From Brugia malayi (lineage: Eukaryota; Nematoda; Chromadorea; Rhabditida; Onchocercidae): 64,000 bases of DNA. The notes beneath the pieces are model-generated. The model was not told where the DNA came from, ran no database searches, and was given only the letters and a program-made list of their open reading frames with translations. The stretch spans positions 1 to 64,000 of the forward strand of contig NW_025062289.1 in the NCBI RefSeq assembly GCF_000002995.4, given 5' to 3'. The translations under genes and the position numbers were made by a program. Positions within the stretch are counted from its first letter, which is position 1; each line of letters opens with the position of its first letter. This document shows positions 1-11,310 of the stretch, in pieces.

Positions 1-60
1 TGATATGAGTTAATGAATTAATCAAAATATCTTCTTGTGATCTTGTTATATCTGCAGAGA

Positions 61-1790
61 AATGATATGTGTTAATGAATTAATCAAAATGTCTTCTAGT
101 GATATTGTTATATTTGCAGAGAAATGTCATGAGTTAATCAAAAATGTCTTCTAGTGATATTGTTATATTTGCAGAGAAGTGGCATGAATTAATCAAAATG
201 TCTTCTAGTGATCTTGTTAAATCTGTAAAAAAATAGTATGAGTTAATGAATTTATCGAAATATCTACTAGTGATATTGTTATATTTGCAGAGAAGTGGCA
301 TGAATTAATCAAAACGTCTTCTAGTGATCTTGTTATATTTGCAGAGAAATGTCATGAGTTAATCAAAATGTCTTCTAGTGGTATTGTTATATTTGCAGAG
401 GAATGGCGTGAATTATTCAAAATACCTTCTTGTGATATTGTTATATTTGCAGAGAAATGGTATGAGTTAATGAATTAATCAAAATGTCTTCTAGTGATCT
501 TGTTATACTTGCAGAGAAATGTCATGAGCTAATCAAAATGTCTTCTAGTGGTATTGTTATATTTGTAGAGGGATGGCGTGAATTAATCGAAACAACTTCT
601 AGTGATATTGTTATATTTGCAGAGAAATGTCATTAATTAATCAAAATGTCTCCTAGTGGTCTTGTTATATTGGTAAACAAATGGTATGAGTTAGTGAATT
701 TATCAAAATATCTTCTAGTGATCTTGTTATATCTGTAGAGAAATGATGTGAGTAGCGAAGAATAAAAATACCTTCTAGTGATATTGTTATATTTGCAGAG
801 AAATGTGTGAGTTAATGAATTAATCAGAATACCTTCTAGTGATCTTGTTATATTTGCAGAGAAGTGGCATGAATTAATCAAAATGTCTTCTGGTGATCTT
901 GTTATATTTGCAGAGAAATGTCATGAGTTAATCAAAATACTTCTAGTGTATTGTTATATTTGCAAAGAAATGGTATGAGTTAATGAATTAATCAAAATGT
1001 CTTCTAGTGATATTGTTATATTTGCAGAGAAATGCATGAGTTAATCAAAATCTCTTCTAGTGGAATTGTTATATTTGCAGAGAAATGTCATGAATTAATC
1101 AAAATATCTTCTAGTAATCTTGTTTTATTTGCAGAGAAATGGCATGGATCAATCAAAATGTCTTTAGTGATATTGTTTAATCTGTAAAAAAATAGTATGA
1201 GTTAATGAATATATCGAAATATCTACTAGTGATATTGTTATATTTGCAGAGAAGTGGCATGAATTAATCAAAATGACTTCTAGTGATATTGTTATATCTG
1301 CAGAGAAATGATATGAGTTAATGAATTAATCAAATATCTTCTAGTGATCATGTTATATTTGCAGAGAAATGTCATGAGTTAATCAAAATGTCTCTAGTGG
1401 TATTGTTATATTTGCAGAGGAATGGCGCGAATTATTCAAAATGTCTTCTAGTGATATTGTTTAATCTGTAAAAATATAGTATGAGTTAATGAATATATCC
1501 GAAATATCTTCTAGTGATATTGTTATATCTGCAGAGAAATGATGTGAGTTAGCGAAGAAATAAAAATACCTTCTAGTGATATTGTATATTTGCAGAGAAA
1601 TGTCATGAGTTAATCAAAATCTCTTCTAGTGGAATTGTTATAATTGCAGAGAAATGTCATGAATTAATCAAAATGTCTTCTAGTGATATTGTTATATCTG
1701 CAGAGAAATGATATGAGTTAATGAATTAATCAAATATCTTCTAGTGATCTGTTATATTTGCAGAGAAATGTCATGAGTTAATCAAAATGT
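61..1790 (+). repeat. Higher-order duplicated block, copy A
   Basis: The order of variant monomers here is repeated at about 4931-6790. Shared private variants include TTATACTTGCAG (503 and 5371), TGTAGAGGGATGGCGTG (about 571 and 5440), GGCATGGATCAATC (1141 and 6182) and the TTTAATCTGTAAAAA monomers. The offset changes from about 4868 to about 5041, so an insertion or deletion of roughly 170 bp (three monomers) separates the copies. Confidence 0.85.
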
Positions 1791-4700
1791 CTTCTAGTGA
1801 TATTGTTATATTTGCAGAGAAATGGGCGTGAATTAATCACAATGTCTTCTAGTGATATTGTTATATCTGTAGAGAAATGGTATGAGTTAATGAAGTCATC
1901 AAAACGTCTTCTCGTGATATTGTTATATCTGTAGAGAAGGGGAATGAATTAATCAAAATGTCTTCTAGTGATAATGTTATATCTGTAGAGATATGGTATG
2001 AGTTAATAAAGAAACCAAAACGTCTCGTAATGATATTGTTATATTGGTAGAGAAATGGTATGAGTTAATGAAGTAATCAAAACGTCTTCTAGTGATATTG
2101 TTATATCTGCAGAGAAATGGTATGAGTTAATGAAGTAATCAAAACGTCTTCTAGTGATATTGTTATATCTGTAGAGAAGGGGAATGAATTAATCAAAACG
2201 TCTTCTAGTGATAATGTCATATCTGTAGAGAAATGGTATGAGTTAATGAAGTAATCAAAACGTCTTCTAGTGACATTGTTATATTTGCAGTGAAATGGCA
2301 TGAATTACTGAAGTAATCAAAATATCTTCCAGTGATATTGTAATATATGCAGAGAAGGGGATTGAATTAATCAAAATGTCTTCTAGTGATATTGTTATAT
2401 TTGCAGAATTATGGCATGAATTAATCAAATGTCTTCTAGTGATCTTGTTATATTTGCTGAATTATGGATGAAATAATTAAGAATGTCTTCTTGTGATCTT
2501 GTTATATTGGTAAAGAAATGGTAGGAGTTAATGAGTTATTCAAAATGTCTTCTAGTGAAATTTTATATCTGCAGAGTATTGGTATGAGTTAATGAATAAA
2601 TCAAAATCTCTTCTAGTGATATTGCTATATCAGTAGAGAAGTGGCATGATTTAATCGAAATATCTTCTAGTGATATTGTTATATTTGCAGAATTATGGAA
2701 TGAAATAATCTAAATGCCTTCTAGTGATATTGTTATATTTGCAGAGAAGTGGCATTAATTAATCAATATGTCTTCTAGTGATCTTGTTATATTGGTTAAT
2801 AAACGGTATGAGTTAATGAAATATTCAAAATCTCTTCTAGTGATATTGTTATATCAGTTGAGAAGTGGCATGAATTAATCAAAATGTCTTCTAATTATAT
2901 TGTTATATCTATAGGGAAATGATGTGAGTTAATGAATTAATCAAAATGTCTTCAAATGATTTTGTTGCATTTGCAGAGAACTGGTATGAGTTAATGAAGA
3001 AATCAAAACGCCTTCTAGTGACATTATTTATCTGTGGAGATATGGTATGAGATAATGAAGTAATCAATATGTTTTCCAATTATATGTTATATCTGTAGAG
3101 AAATGATGTGAGTTAATGAAGTAATCAAAATGTCTTCTAGTGATATTGTTATATTTGCAGAATTATGGCATGAATTAATCAAAATGTCTTCTAGTGATCT
3201 TGTTATATTGGTAAAGAAATGGTATGAGTTAATGAATTAAGCAAGATGTCTTCTAGTGATATTGTTATATCTGTAGAGAAATGGTGTGAGTTAATGAATT
3301 AATCAAGATGTCTTCTAGTGATATTGTTATATCTGTAGAGAAATGGTATGAGTTAATGAATAAAAAATGCCTTCCTGTGATATTGTTATGTTTGCAGAGA
3401 AGTGGCATTAATTAATCGAAATATCTTCTAGTGATATTGTTATATCTGCAGAGTATTGGAATGAGTTAATGAATTAATCAAAATGTCTTCTAGTGATATT
3501 GTTATATTGCGGAATTATGGCACGAATTAATCAAAATATCTTCAGGTGATATTGTTATATTTGCAGAATTATGGCATGAATTAATCAAAATGTCTTCTAG
3601 TGATATTGTTATATCTGTAGAGAAATGGTATGAGTTAATGAATTAATCAAAATGTCTTCTAGTGATCTTGTTATATTTGCCGAGAGTGGCATAAATAAAT
3701 CGATATGACTTCTAGTGATATTGTTATATTTGCAGAATTATGGCATGAAATAATCAAAATATCTTCTTGTGATATTGTTATATTTGCAGAATTATGGCAT
3801 GAAATAATCAAAATGCCTTCTAGTGATATTGCTATATTTGCAGAGAAATGGCGTGAATTAATCAAAATATCTTCTAGTGATATTGCTATATTTGCAGAGA
3901 AATGGCATGAATTAATCAAAATATCTTCTAGTGATATTGTTATATTTGCAGAGAAGTGGCATGAATTAATCAAAATATCTTCTAGTGATATTGCTATATT
4001 TGCAGAGAAATGGCGTGAATTAATCACAATGTCTTCTAGTGATATTCTTTATCTGTAGAGAAATGGTACGAGTTAATGAATTAATCAAATATCTCCTGGT
4101 GATCTTGTTATATTGGTAAAGAAATGGTATGAGTTAGTGAATAATCAAAATATCTTCTAGTGATCTTGTTATATTTGCAGAGAAGTGGCATGAATTAATC
4201 AAAAATCTTCTAGTGATCTTGTTATATTTGCAGAGAAGTGGCATGAATTAATCAAAATGTCTCCTAGTGGTCTTGTAATATTTGCAGAGAAATGGTATGA
4301 GTTAATGAATTAATCAAAATGTCTTCTAGTGATATTGTTATATCTGTTGAGGAATAATATGAGTTATTGAATTAATCAAAATTTCTTCTAGTGATCTTGT
4401 TATGATTGCAGAGAAATGCCATGAGTTAATCAAAATGTCTTCTAGTGATATTGTTTAATCTGTAAAAAAATAGTATGAGTTAATGAATTTATCGAAATAT
4501 CTACTAGTGATATTGTTATATTTGCAGAGAAGTGGCATGAATTAATCGAAACAACTTCTAGTGATATTGTTATATTTGCAGAGAAATGTCATGAATTAAT
4601 CAAAATGACTTCTAGTGATATTGTTATATCTGCAGAGAAATGATATGAGTTAATGAATTAATCAAAATATCTCCTAGTGATCTTGTTATATGGTAAAGAA

Positions 4701-4930
4701 ATGGTATGAGTTAGTGAATTAATCATAATATCTTCTAGTGATCTTGTTATATTTGCAGAGAAATGTCATGAGTTAATCAAAATGTCTTCTTGTGGTATTG
4801 ATATATTTGCAGAGGAATGGCGCGAATTATTCAAAATGTCTTCTAGTGATATTGTTTAATCTGTAAAAATATAGTATGAGTTAATGAATATATCGAAATA
4901 TCTTCTAGTGATATTGTTATATCTGCAGAG

Positions 4931-6790
4931 AAATGATATGAGTTAATGAATTAATCAAAATGTCTTCTGGTGATCTTGTTATATTTGCAGAGAAATGTCA
5001 TGAGTTAATCAAAATGTCTTCTAGTGATATTGTTATATTTGCAGAGAAGTGGCATGAATTAATCAAAATGTCTTCTAGTGATCTTGTTAAATCTGTAAAA
5101 AATAGTATGAGTTAATGAATTTATCGAAATATCTACTAGTGATATTGTTATATTTGCAGAGAAGTGGCATGAATTAATCAAAACGTCTTCTAGTGATCTT
5201 GTTATATTTGCAGAGAAATGTCATGAGTTAATCAAAATGTCTTCTAGTGTATTGTTATATTTGCAGAGGAATGGCGTGAATTATTCAAAATACCTTCTTG
5301 TGATATTGTTATATTTGCAGAGAAATGGTATGAGTTAATGAATTAATCAAAATGTCTTCTAGTGATCTTGTTATACTTGCAGAGAAATGTCATGAGCTAA
5401 TCAAAATGTCTTCTAGTGGTATTGTTATATTTGTAGAGGGATGGCGTGAATTAATCGAAACAACTTCTAGTGATATTGTTATATTTGCAGAGAAATGTCA
5501 TTAATTAATCAAAATGTCTCCTAGTGGTCTTGTTATATTGGTAAACAAATGGTATGAGTTAGTGAATTTATCAAATATCTTCTAGTGATCTTGTTATATC
5601 TGTAGAGAAATGATGTGAGTTAGCGAAGAAATAAAAATACCTTCTAGTGATATTGTTATATTTGCAGAGAAATGGTGTGAGTTAATGAATTAATCAGAAT
5701 ACCTTCTTGTGATATTGTTATATTTGCAGAGAAATGTCATGAGTTAATCAAAATCTCTTCTAGTGGAATTGTTATATTTGCAGAGAAGTGGCATGAATGT
5801 ATCGAAATATCTTCTAGTGATCTTGTTATATTTGCAGAGAAGTGGCATGAATTAATCAAAATGTCTTCTGGTGATCTTGTTATATTTGCAGAGAAATGTC
5901 ATGAGTTAATCAAATGTCTTCTAGTGGTATTGTTATATTTGCAAAGAAATGGTATGAGTTAATGAATTAATCAAAATGTCTTCTAGTGATATTGTTATAT
6001 TTGCAGAGAAATGTCATGAGTTAATCAAAATCTCTTCTAGTGGAATTGTTATATTTGCAGAGAAATGTCATGAATTAATCAAAATGTCTTCTAGTGATAT
6101 TGTTATATCTGCAGAGAAATGGTATGAGTAAATGAAGTATTCAAATATCTTCTAGTAATCTTGTTTTATTTGCAGAGAAATGGCATGGATCAATCAAAAT
6201 GTCTTTTAGTGATATTGTTTAATCTGTAAAAAATAGTATGAGTTAATGAATATATCGAAATATCTACTAGTGATATTGTCATATTTGCAGAGAAGTGGCA
6301 TGAATTAATCAAAATGACTTCTAGTGATATTGTTATATCTGCAGAGAAATGATATGAGTTAATGAATTAATCAAAATATCTTCTAGTGATCATGTTATAT
6401 TTGCAGAGAAATGTCATGAGTTAATCAAAATGTCTTCTAGTGGTATTGTTATATTTTGCAGAGGAATGGCGCGAATTATTCAAAATGTCTTCTAGTGATA
6501 TTGTTTAATCTGTAAAAATATAGTATGAGTTAATGAATATATCGAAATATCTTCTAGTGATATTGTTATATCTGCAGAGAAATGATGTGAGTTAGCGAAG
6601 AAATAAAAATACCTTCTAGTGATATTGTTATATTTGCAGAGAAATGTCATGAGTTAATCAAAATCTCTTCTAGTGGAATTGTTATATTTGCAGAGAAATG
6701 TCATGAATTAATCAAAATGTCTTCTAGTGATATTGTTATATCTGCAGAGAAATGATATGAGTTAATGAATTAATTCAAAATATCTTCTAG
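4931..6790 (+). repeat. Higher-order duplicated block, copy B
   Basis: This is the second copy of the block at 61-1790, with the same succession of monomer variants. A smaller block at 3211-3420 (GTAAAGAAATGG, AAGCAAGATG, then a monomer with AATAAAAAATGCC and TATGTTTGCAG) recurs at about 7040-7260. Part of it recurs again at about 7575-7680. The array has therefore grown by multi-monomer duplications as well as single-unit slippage. Confidence 0.85.
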
Positions 6791-8718
6791 TGATTGTTAT
6801 ATCTGTAGAGAAATGATGTGAGTTAATGAAATAATCAAAACATCATCTAGCGATATTGTTATATCTGTAGAGAAATGATGTGAGTTAATGAATTAATCAA
6901 AATGTCTTTCTAATTATATTGTTATATCTGTAGGGAAATGATGTGAGTTAATGAATTAATCAAAATGTCTTCAAATGATATTGTTATATTTGCAGAATTA
7001 TGGCATGAAATAATCAAAATGTCTTCTAGTGATCTTGTATATTGGTAAAGAAATGGTATGAGTTAATGAATTAAGCAAGATGTCTTCTAGTGATATTGTT
7101 ATATCTGTAGAGAAATGGTGTGAGTTAATGAATTAATCAAGATGTCTTCTAGTGATATTGTTATATCTGTTAGAGAAATGGTATGAGATAATGAATAAAA
7201 AATGCCTTCCTGTGATATTGTTATGTTTGCAGAGAAGTGGCATTAATTAATCGAAATATCTTCTAGTGATATTGTTATATCTGCAGAGTATTGGTATGAG
7301 TTAATGAATTAATCAAAATCTCTTCTAGTGATATTGTTATATCAGTAGAGAAGTGGCATGAATTAATCAAAATGTCTTCTAGTGATCCTGTTATATTGGT
7401 TAATAAACGGTATGAGTTAATGAAATATTCAAAATCTCTTCTAGTGATATTGTTATATCTGTAGAGGAATGGTAAGGGTTAATGAATTATTCAAAATGTC
7501 TTCTAATTATATTGTTATATCTGTAGAGAAATGATGTGAGTTAATGAAGTAATCAAAATGCCTTCTAGTGATATTGTTATATCTGTAGAGAAATGGTATG
7601 AGTTAATGAATAAAAAATGCCTTCCTGTGATATTGTTATGTTTGCAGAGAAGTGGCATTAATTAATCGAAATATCTTCTAGTGATATTGTTATATCTGTA
7701 GAGAAATGGTAGGGTTAATGAATTAATCAAAATGTCTTCTAATTATATTGTTATATCTGTAAAGAAATGATATGAGTTAATGAATTAATCAAAATGTCTT
7801 CTAATGATATTGTTATATCTGTAGAGAAATGGTAAGGGTTTATGAATTAATCAAAATGTCTTCTAATGATATTGTTATATCTGTAGAGAAATGATGTGAG
7901 TTAATGAATTAATCAAAATGTCTTCTAATGATATTGTTATATCTGTAGAGAAATGGTAAAGGTTTATGAATTAATCAAAATGTCTTCTAATGATATTGTT
8001 ATATCTGTAGAGAAATGATGTGAGTTAATGAATTAATCAAAATGTCTTCCAATTATATTGTTATATCTGTAGAGAAATGATGTGGGTTAATGAAGTAATC
8101 AAAATGTCATCAAATGATATTGTTGCATTTGCAGAGAAGTGGCATGAAATAATCAAAATATCTTCTAATGATATTGTTATATCTGTAGAGAAATGGTAAG
8201 GGTTAATGAATTAATCAAAATATCTTCTAATGATCTTGTTATAATGGTAGAAAAATGATGTGAGTTAATAAATTAATCAAAATGTCTTCTAATGATATTG
8301 TTATATCTGCAGAGAAATGGTATGAGTTAATGAATTAATCAAAATGTCTGCTAATTATATTGTTATATCTGTAGGGAAATGATGTGAGTTAATGAATTAA
8401 TCAAAATGCCTTCTAGTGATATTGTTATATCTGTACAGAAATGATGAGTTAATGAATTAATCAAAATGTCTCTAATGATATCGTTATATCTGTGGAGAAA
8501 TGGTAAGGGTTAATGAATTAATCAGAATATTTTCCAGTGATATTGTTATATCTGTAGAGAAATGATGTGAGTTAATGAAGTAATCAAAATGCCTTCTAGT
8601 GATATTGTTATATCTGTAGAGAAATGGTATGAGTTAATGAAATAATCAAAATGCCTTCTAATAATATTGTTGCATTTGCAGAGAAGTGGCATGAAATAAT
8701 CAAAATGTCTTCTAATGA

Positions 8719-8824
8719 TATTGTTATATCTGCAGAGAAATGGTATGAGTTAATGAACAATATAACTAGAAGATGTTTTGATTAATTCATTAACTCATAC
8801 CATTTCTCTGCAGATATAACAATA
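8719..8824. repeat. Inversion junction palindrome in the satellite
   Basis: Bases 8719-8757 and 8786-8824 are perfect reverse complements over 39 bases. A 28-base spacer, itself satellite-like (AACTAGAAGATG), lies between them. The array runs forward to the left and in reverse complement to the right, so this is a tail-to-tail inversion point able to form a long hairpin. Confidence 0.93.
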
Positions 8825-9050
8825 CCATTAGAAGACATTTTAATTATTTCATTAACTCATACCATTTCACTACAGATATGACAATATCAATAGAAGACAT
8901 TTTGATTAATTCATTTACCCTTACCATTTCTCTACAGTTATAATAATATCATTAGAAGACATTTTGATTATTTCATGCCACTTCTCTACAAAAGCAGCAA
9001 TATAATTAGAAGACATTTTGATTAATTCATTAACTCACATCATTTCGAAA
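8758..9050 (-). repeat. Satellite monomers in inverted orientation
   Basis: About five monomers of the same satellite are found here as reverse complement (TTGATTAATTCATTAACTCA, CATTTCTCTGCAGATATAAC, AGAAGACATTTTGATTA). The array stops near 9050, where it passes into non-repetitive AT-rich DNA. Confidence 0.95.
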
Positions 9051-10130
9051 ATAAGTTTGAAGAAAATTGTTTTGAATGAAATACATTTCGGTCAAGATAT
9101 TTAGTCAAGAAATACATTTTGCGTCTATTAGCCTGTCATAGCTGGATTCTTTTTTCTTCTTTTACTTCAAACAATAAAAATAATTTTCCAATATGGCTGT
9201 TCTGTTTAATACTTATCATTTAATGAACATATTTAATGTTAACACTATTTTTTAGCATTCAACTTAGTAAACATGAAATACAACAAGACATTAAGCCATA
9301 ATCCCAATTGTCTAGGCCTAGACAATTTGTCCATGTGAAAAATGCATGATAAAAAGATTTCAAGAATAGATTAAAATGAATGGAAATATATTCAGGAAAT
9401 TATTTGAACTAAATTACTTTAAGTCCATATTATTCTATTTCAATACTCTTTTGCATTAATTTTTTTTCCTTATTTTCCAACATTTTCTAATCTATTTTCC
9501 AACATCCTAATGATCTATTTTCTTCGTTTTAATTGCATCTTCCAGTCTTAGATTTTGACGAATTCATTATTTTCCTTCTTTTCGCTAAATTTCAAATCTC
9601 TAAAGAATAGTTTTAATTCATTTCTTCAAATTTCTATCTTAATTCTCGATAAAAGTTTGTATTTTTTTAGTAGATATCAATCGATATTTTCCATTATGAG
9701 TGTCATCAATTTGTCACATCAATAATGCATCGTCATAGAAGACTATATCTCTTTGCTAATATCTGACATTGGCTAATATTTTGTGTTGAATAGGTGAGAA
9801 ATTAATTAAATATTTTTCATCTACAGGCATTTTTCAATTGCTTCACAAAGTGAAATGTGCTGGATAAGCTTGAAAATTCGCCTTTCTCCTTAAAATGTTA
9901 AAATAGATTATATGATTGAAAGATTGACAAAGACAGTAAAATGATTTTTACATTCAACGCCCAATTTTTTTTTTTTTTTTCAATTTTAAATGCTTAATAA
10001 TTAAATCCTGTTGCAAACAGACTATAAATTAGCTGATGCTAAAACTCATCAAACGCTATTTTTAAAACTTTTTCTTCGTGCTTCTCAAAAATCGTGGCTC
10101 TAAAGTGAACGAATTACTGACGGTGGTCAG
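9051..10130. other. AT-rich spacer, nothing recognised
   Basis: I see no coding exon, RNA gene or repeat family in this stretch, only AT-rich sequence with short homopolymers such as the T-run near 9966. Confidence 0.6.
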
Positions 10131-11310
10131 TTTGTCCTAAATTAAAAAATTGTTTTACGAAATTTGTATCTGTTTTCATCATAGTGCAAAATCTTAGTTG
10201 ATGATAATCTTTCATCCTGAAGATATGACCTGTCTATTACCAACTATAGCATCTCTACCTGATAGATGAGCCATAATTTAGATCCGTAAATAAGAATAGA
10301 TATTACGAAAATTCTGTAGACTTTTTAATTTTATTTTTTTCAGTGTTTTTTCAGCTATTTGATGTCCCATAAATTTTATGGAATTTCCCGCATGTTTTAT
10401 ATGTCTTTGCTAGCCTATTGTTGATACTTTCTGTTGGTCTTCGCTTCGATGTTGCACTAATGTAAGCTTTGATACTGTGATATGAGGATGATATGATATG
10501 AGTGATCATACAGTACTTCGTAGATTCCTCTGTAATTGCCAACATTTGCATATAATTGAATTATAAATTCTAAGTATTCTGTGAAGGACTGCTGGATGTT
10601 AATTTTAATGAGTTGTCAAGGAATCTGTGTATTTAGTCGCATACTGTATAAACTTCTTCTTGAACTCTTTTAAGTTTGGTCTAAAAATGAGAGCTAAACG
10701 TACATTGATCTGTTTGACATTCTGCATTAGGCGTCATTCGTCATGAATATATCTTTGGGCACTAAGATGAAATCGAGGGTGCATTTAGGCCATTTTTAGA
10801 CTATTTTTCTACTGAAAAGTTGTGCTGAGATACTTTAACAAGAGATGTCCTTTGTCATAGCACTTCACAATACTCATTTCTTTTTTCTTTGACAAATAGT
10901 CAGTGCTTCGACTAATTCTAGGTTCAGAGTTCTTTTCTACTAGCATTGAACTATGACTTTATTCCTTACAGGAACTTTTCACATCACAAATGTGAACATC
11001 GATGTAGAATTTGGTTTCTTTTTTTTTTTTTTCTTCTGTGTGATTAAAGTTGAATTTAACGTCTTTGTTTTGAAAAAAAAAGACAATATTTTGCTAAAAC
11101 AGAGTAATAATGCGATCGGTGTAGCTCGATAGGAATAATTGTTTACGGTAACTGTTTACGGCTAGTCGGCAATTAATAAATTTGGAAGTTTTCTTAATCA
11201 TGAAGTCAAATGTACAGTGGGAATGTTCTGCTTTCAATTTAGCTAGAAGAGTTTGTCCTCTGTGACTATCTTTGTTAGGTAGACGAATTTCACTAAGGGT
11301 ACAATGTCGT
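10130..11310 (-). mobile_element. Relic of an RTE-type non-LTR retrotransposon
   Basis: Read on the minus strand with several frame changes, the stretch resembles the endonuclease and C-terminal reverse-transcriptase parts of RTE-like elements. Near 11300 the peptide LSEIRLPNK matches the start of the apurinic-type endonuclease domain. Around 10750-10850, GHLLLKYLSTTFQ is followed by a stop and KNSLK, then HPRFHL, matching the usual NTLF-QKN-KTTWMHPRS region. Near 10700, MTPNAECQTD matches the MPGADCWTDH-type end of the domain. From 10520 down to 10270, INNRLAKTYKTCGKFHKIYG and VISILIYGSKLWL match the conserved NRI-A and ILLYGSETW block. The reverse-transcriptase core that should lie between these parts is missing, and stops and frameshifts are frequent. 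It is a dead, internally deleted copy. Confidence 0.72.

Larger units (their letters stand above)
1..8757 (+). repeat. Satellite array, 54- and 62-bp monomers
   Basis: The stretch is a continuous head-to-tail array of related monomers. The short form is 54 bp and the long form 62 bp. The long form carries an extra 8 bases from doubling of the GTTAATGAA-type segment before TTAATCAAAATG. Each monomer has the order CTTCTAGTGATATTGTTATA, then TTTGCAG or CTGCAG/CTGTAG, then AGAAATGGTATGAGTTAATG and AATTAATCAAAA. I estimate about 150 copies from length divided by unit size. Monomers differ by scattered substitutions and many one-base deletions. The array starts before the window. Openings in several frames (for example 3671-4058 on both strands) arise because 54 is a multiple of three; I see no sign of a protein gene. 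Confidence 0.97.

Noticed and set aside
1..9050. CRISPR array
   Set aside because: Monomers abut with no unique spacers, lengths are 54 and 62 bp, and the setting is eukaryotic.
1..9050. Telomeric repeat
   Set aside because: The nematode telomere unit TTAGGC is absent; this is a satellite.
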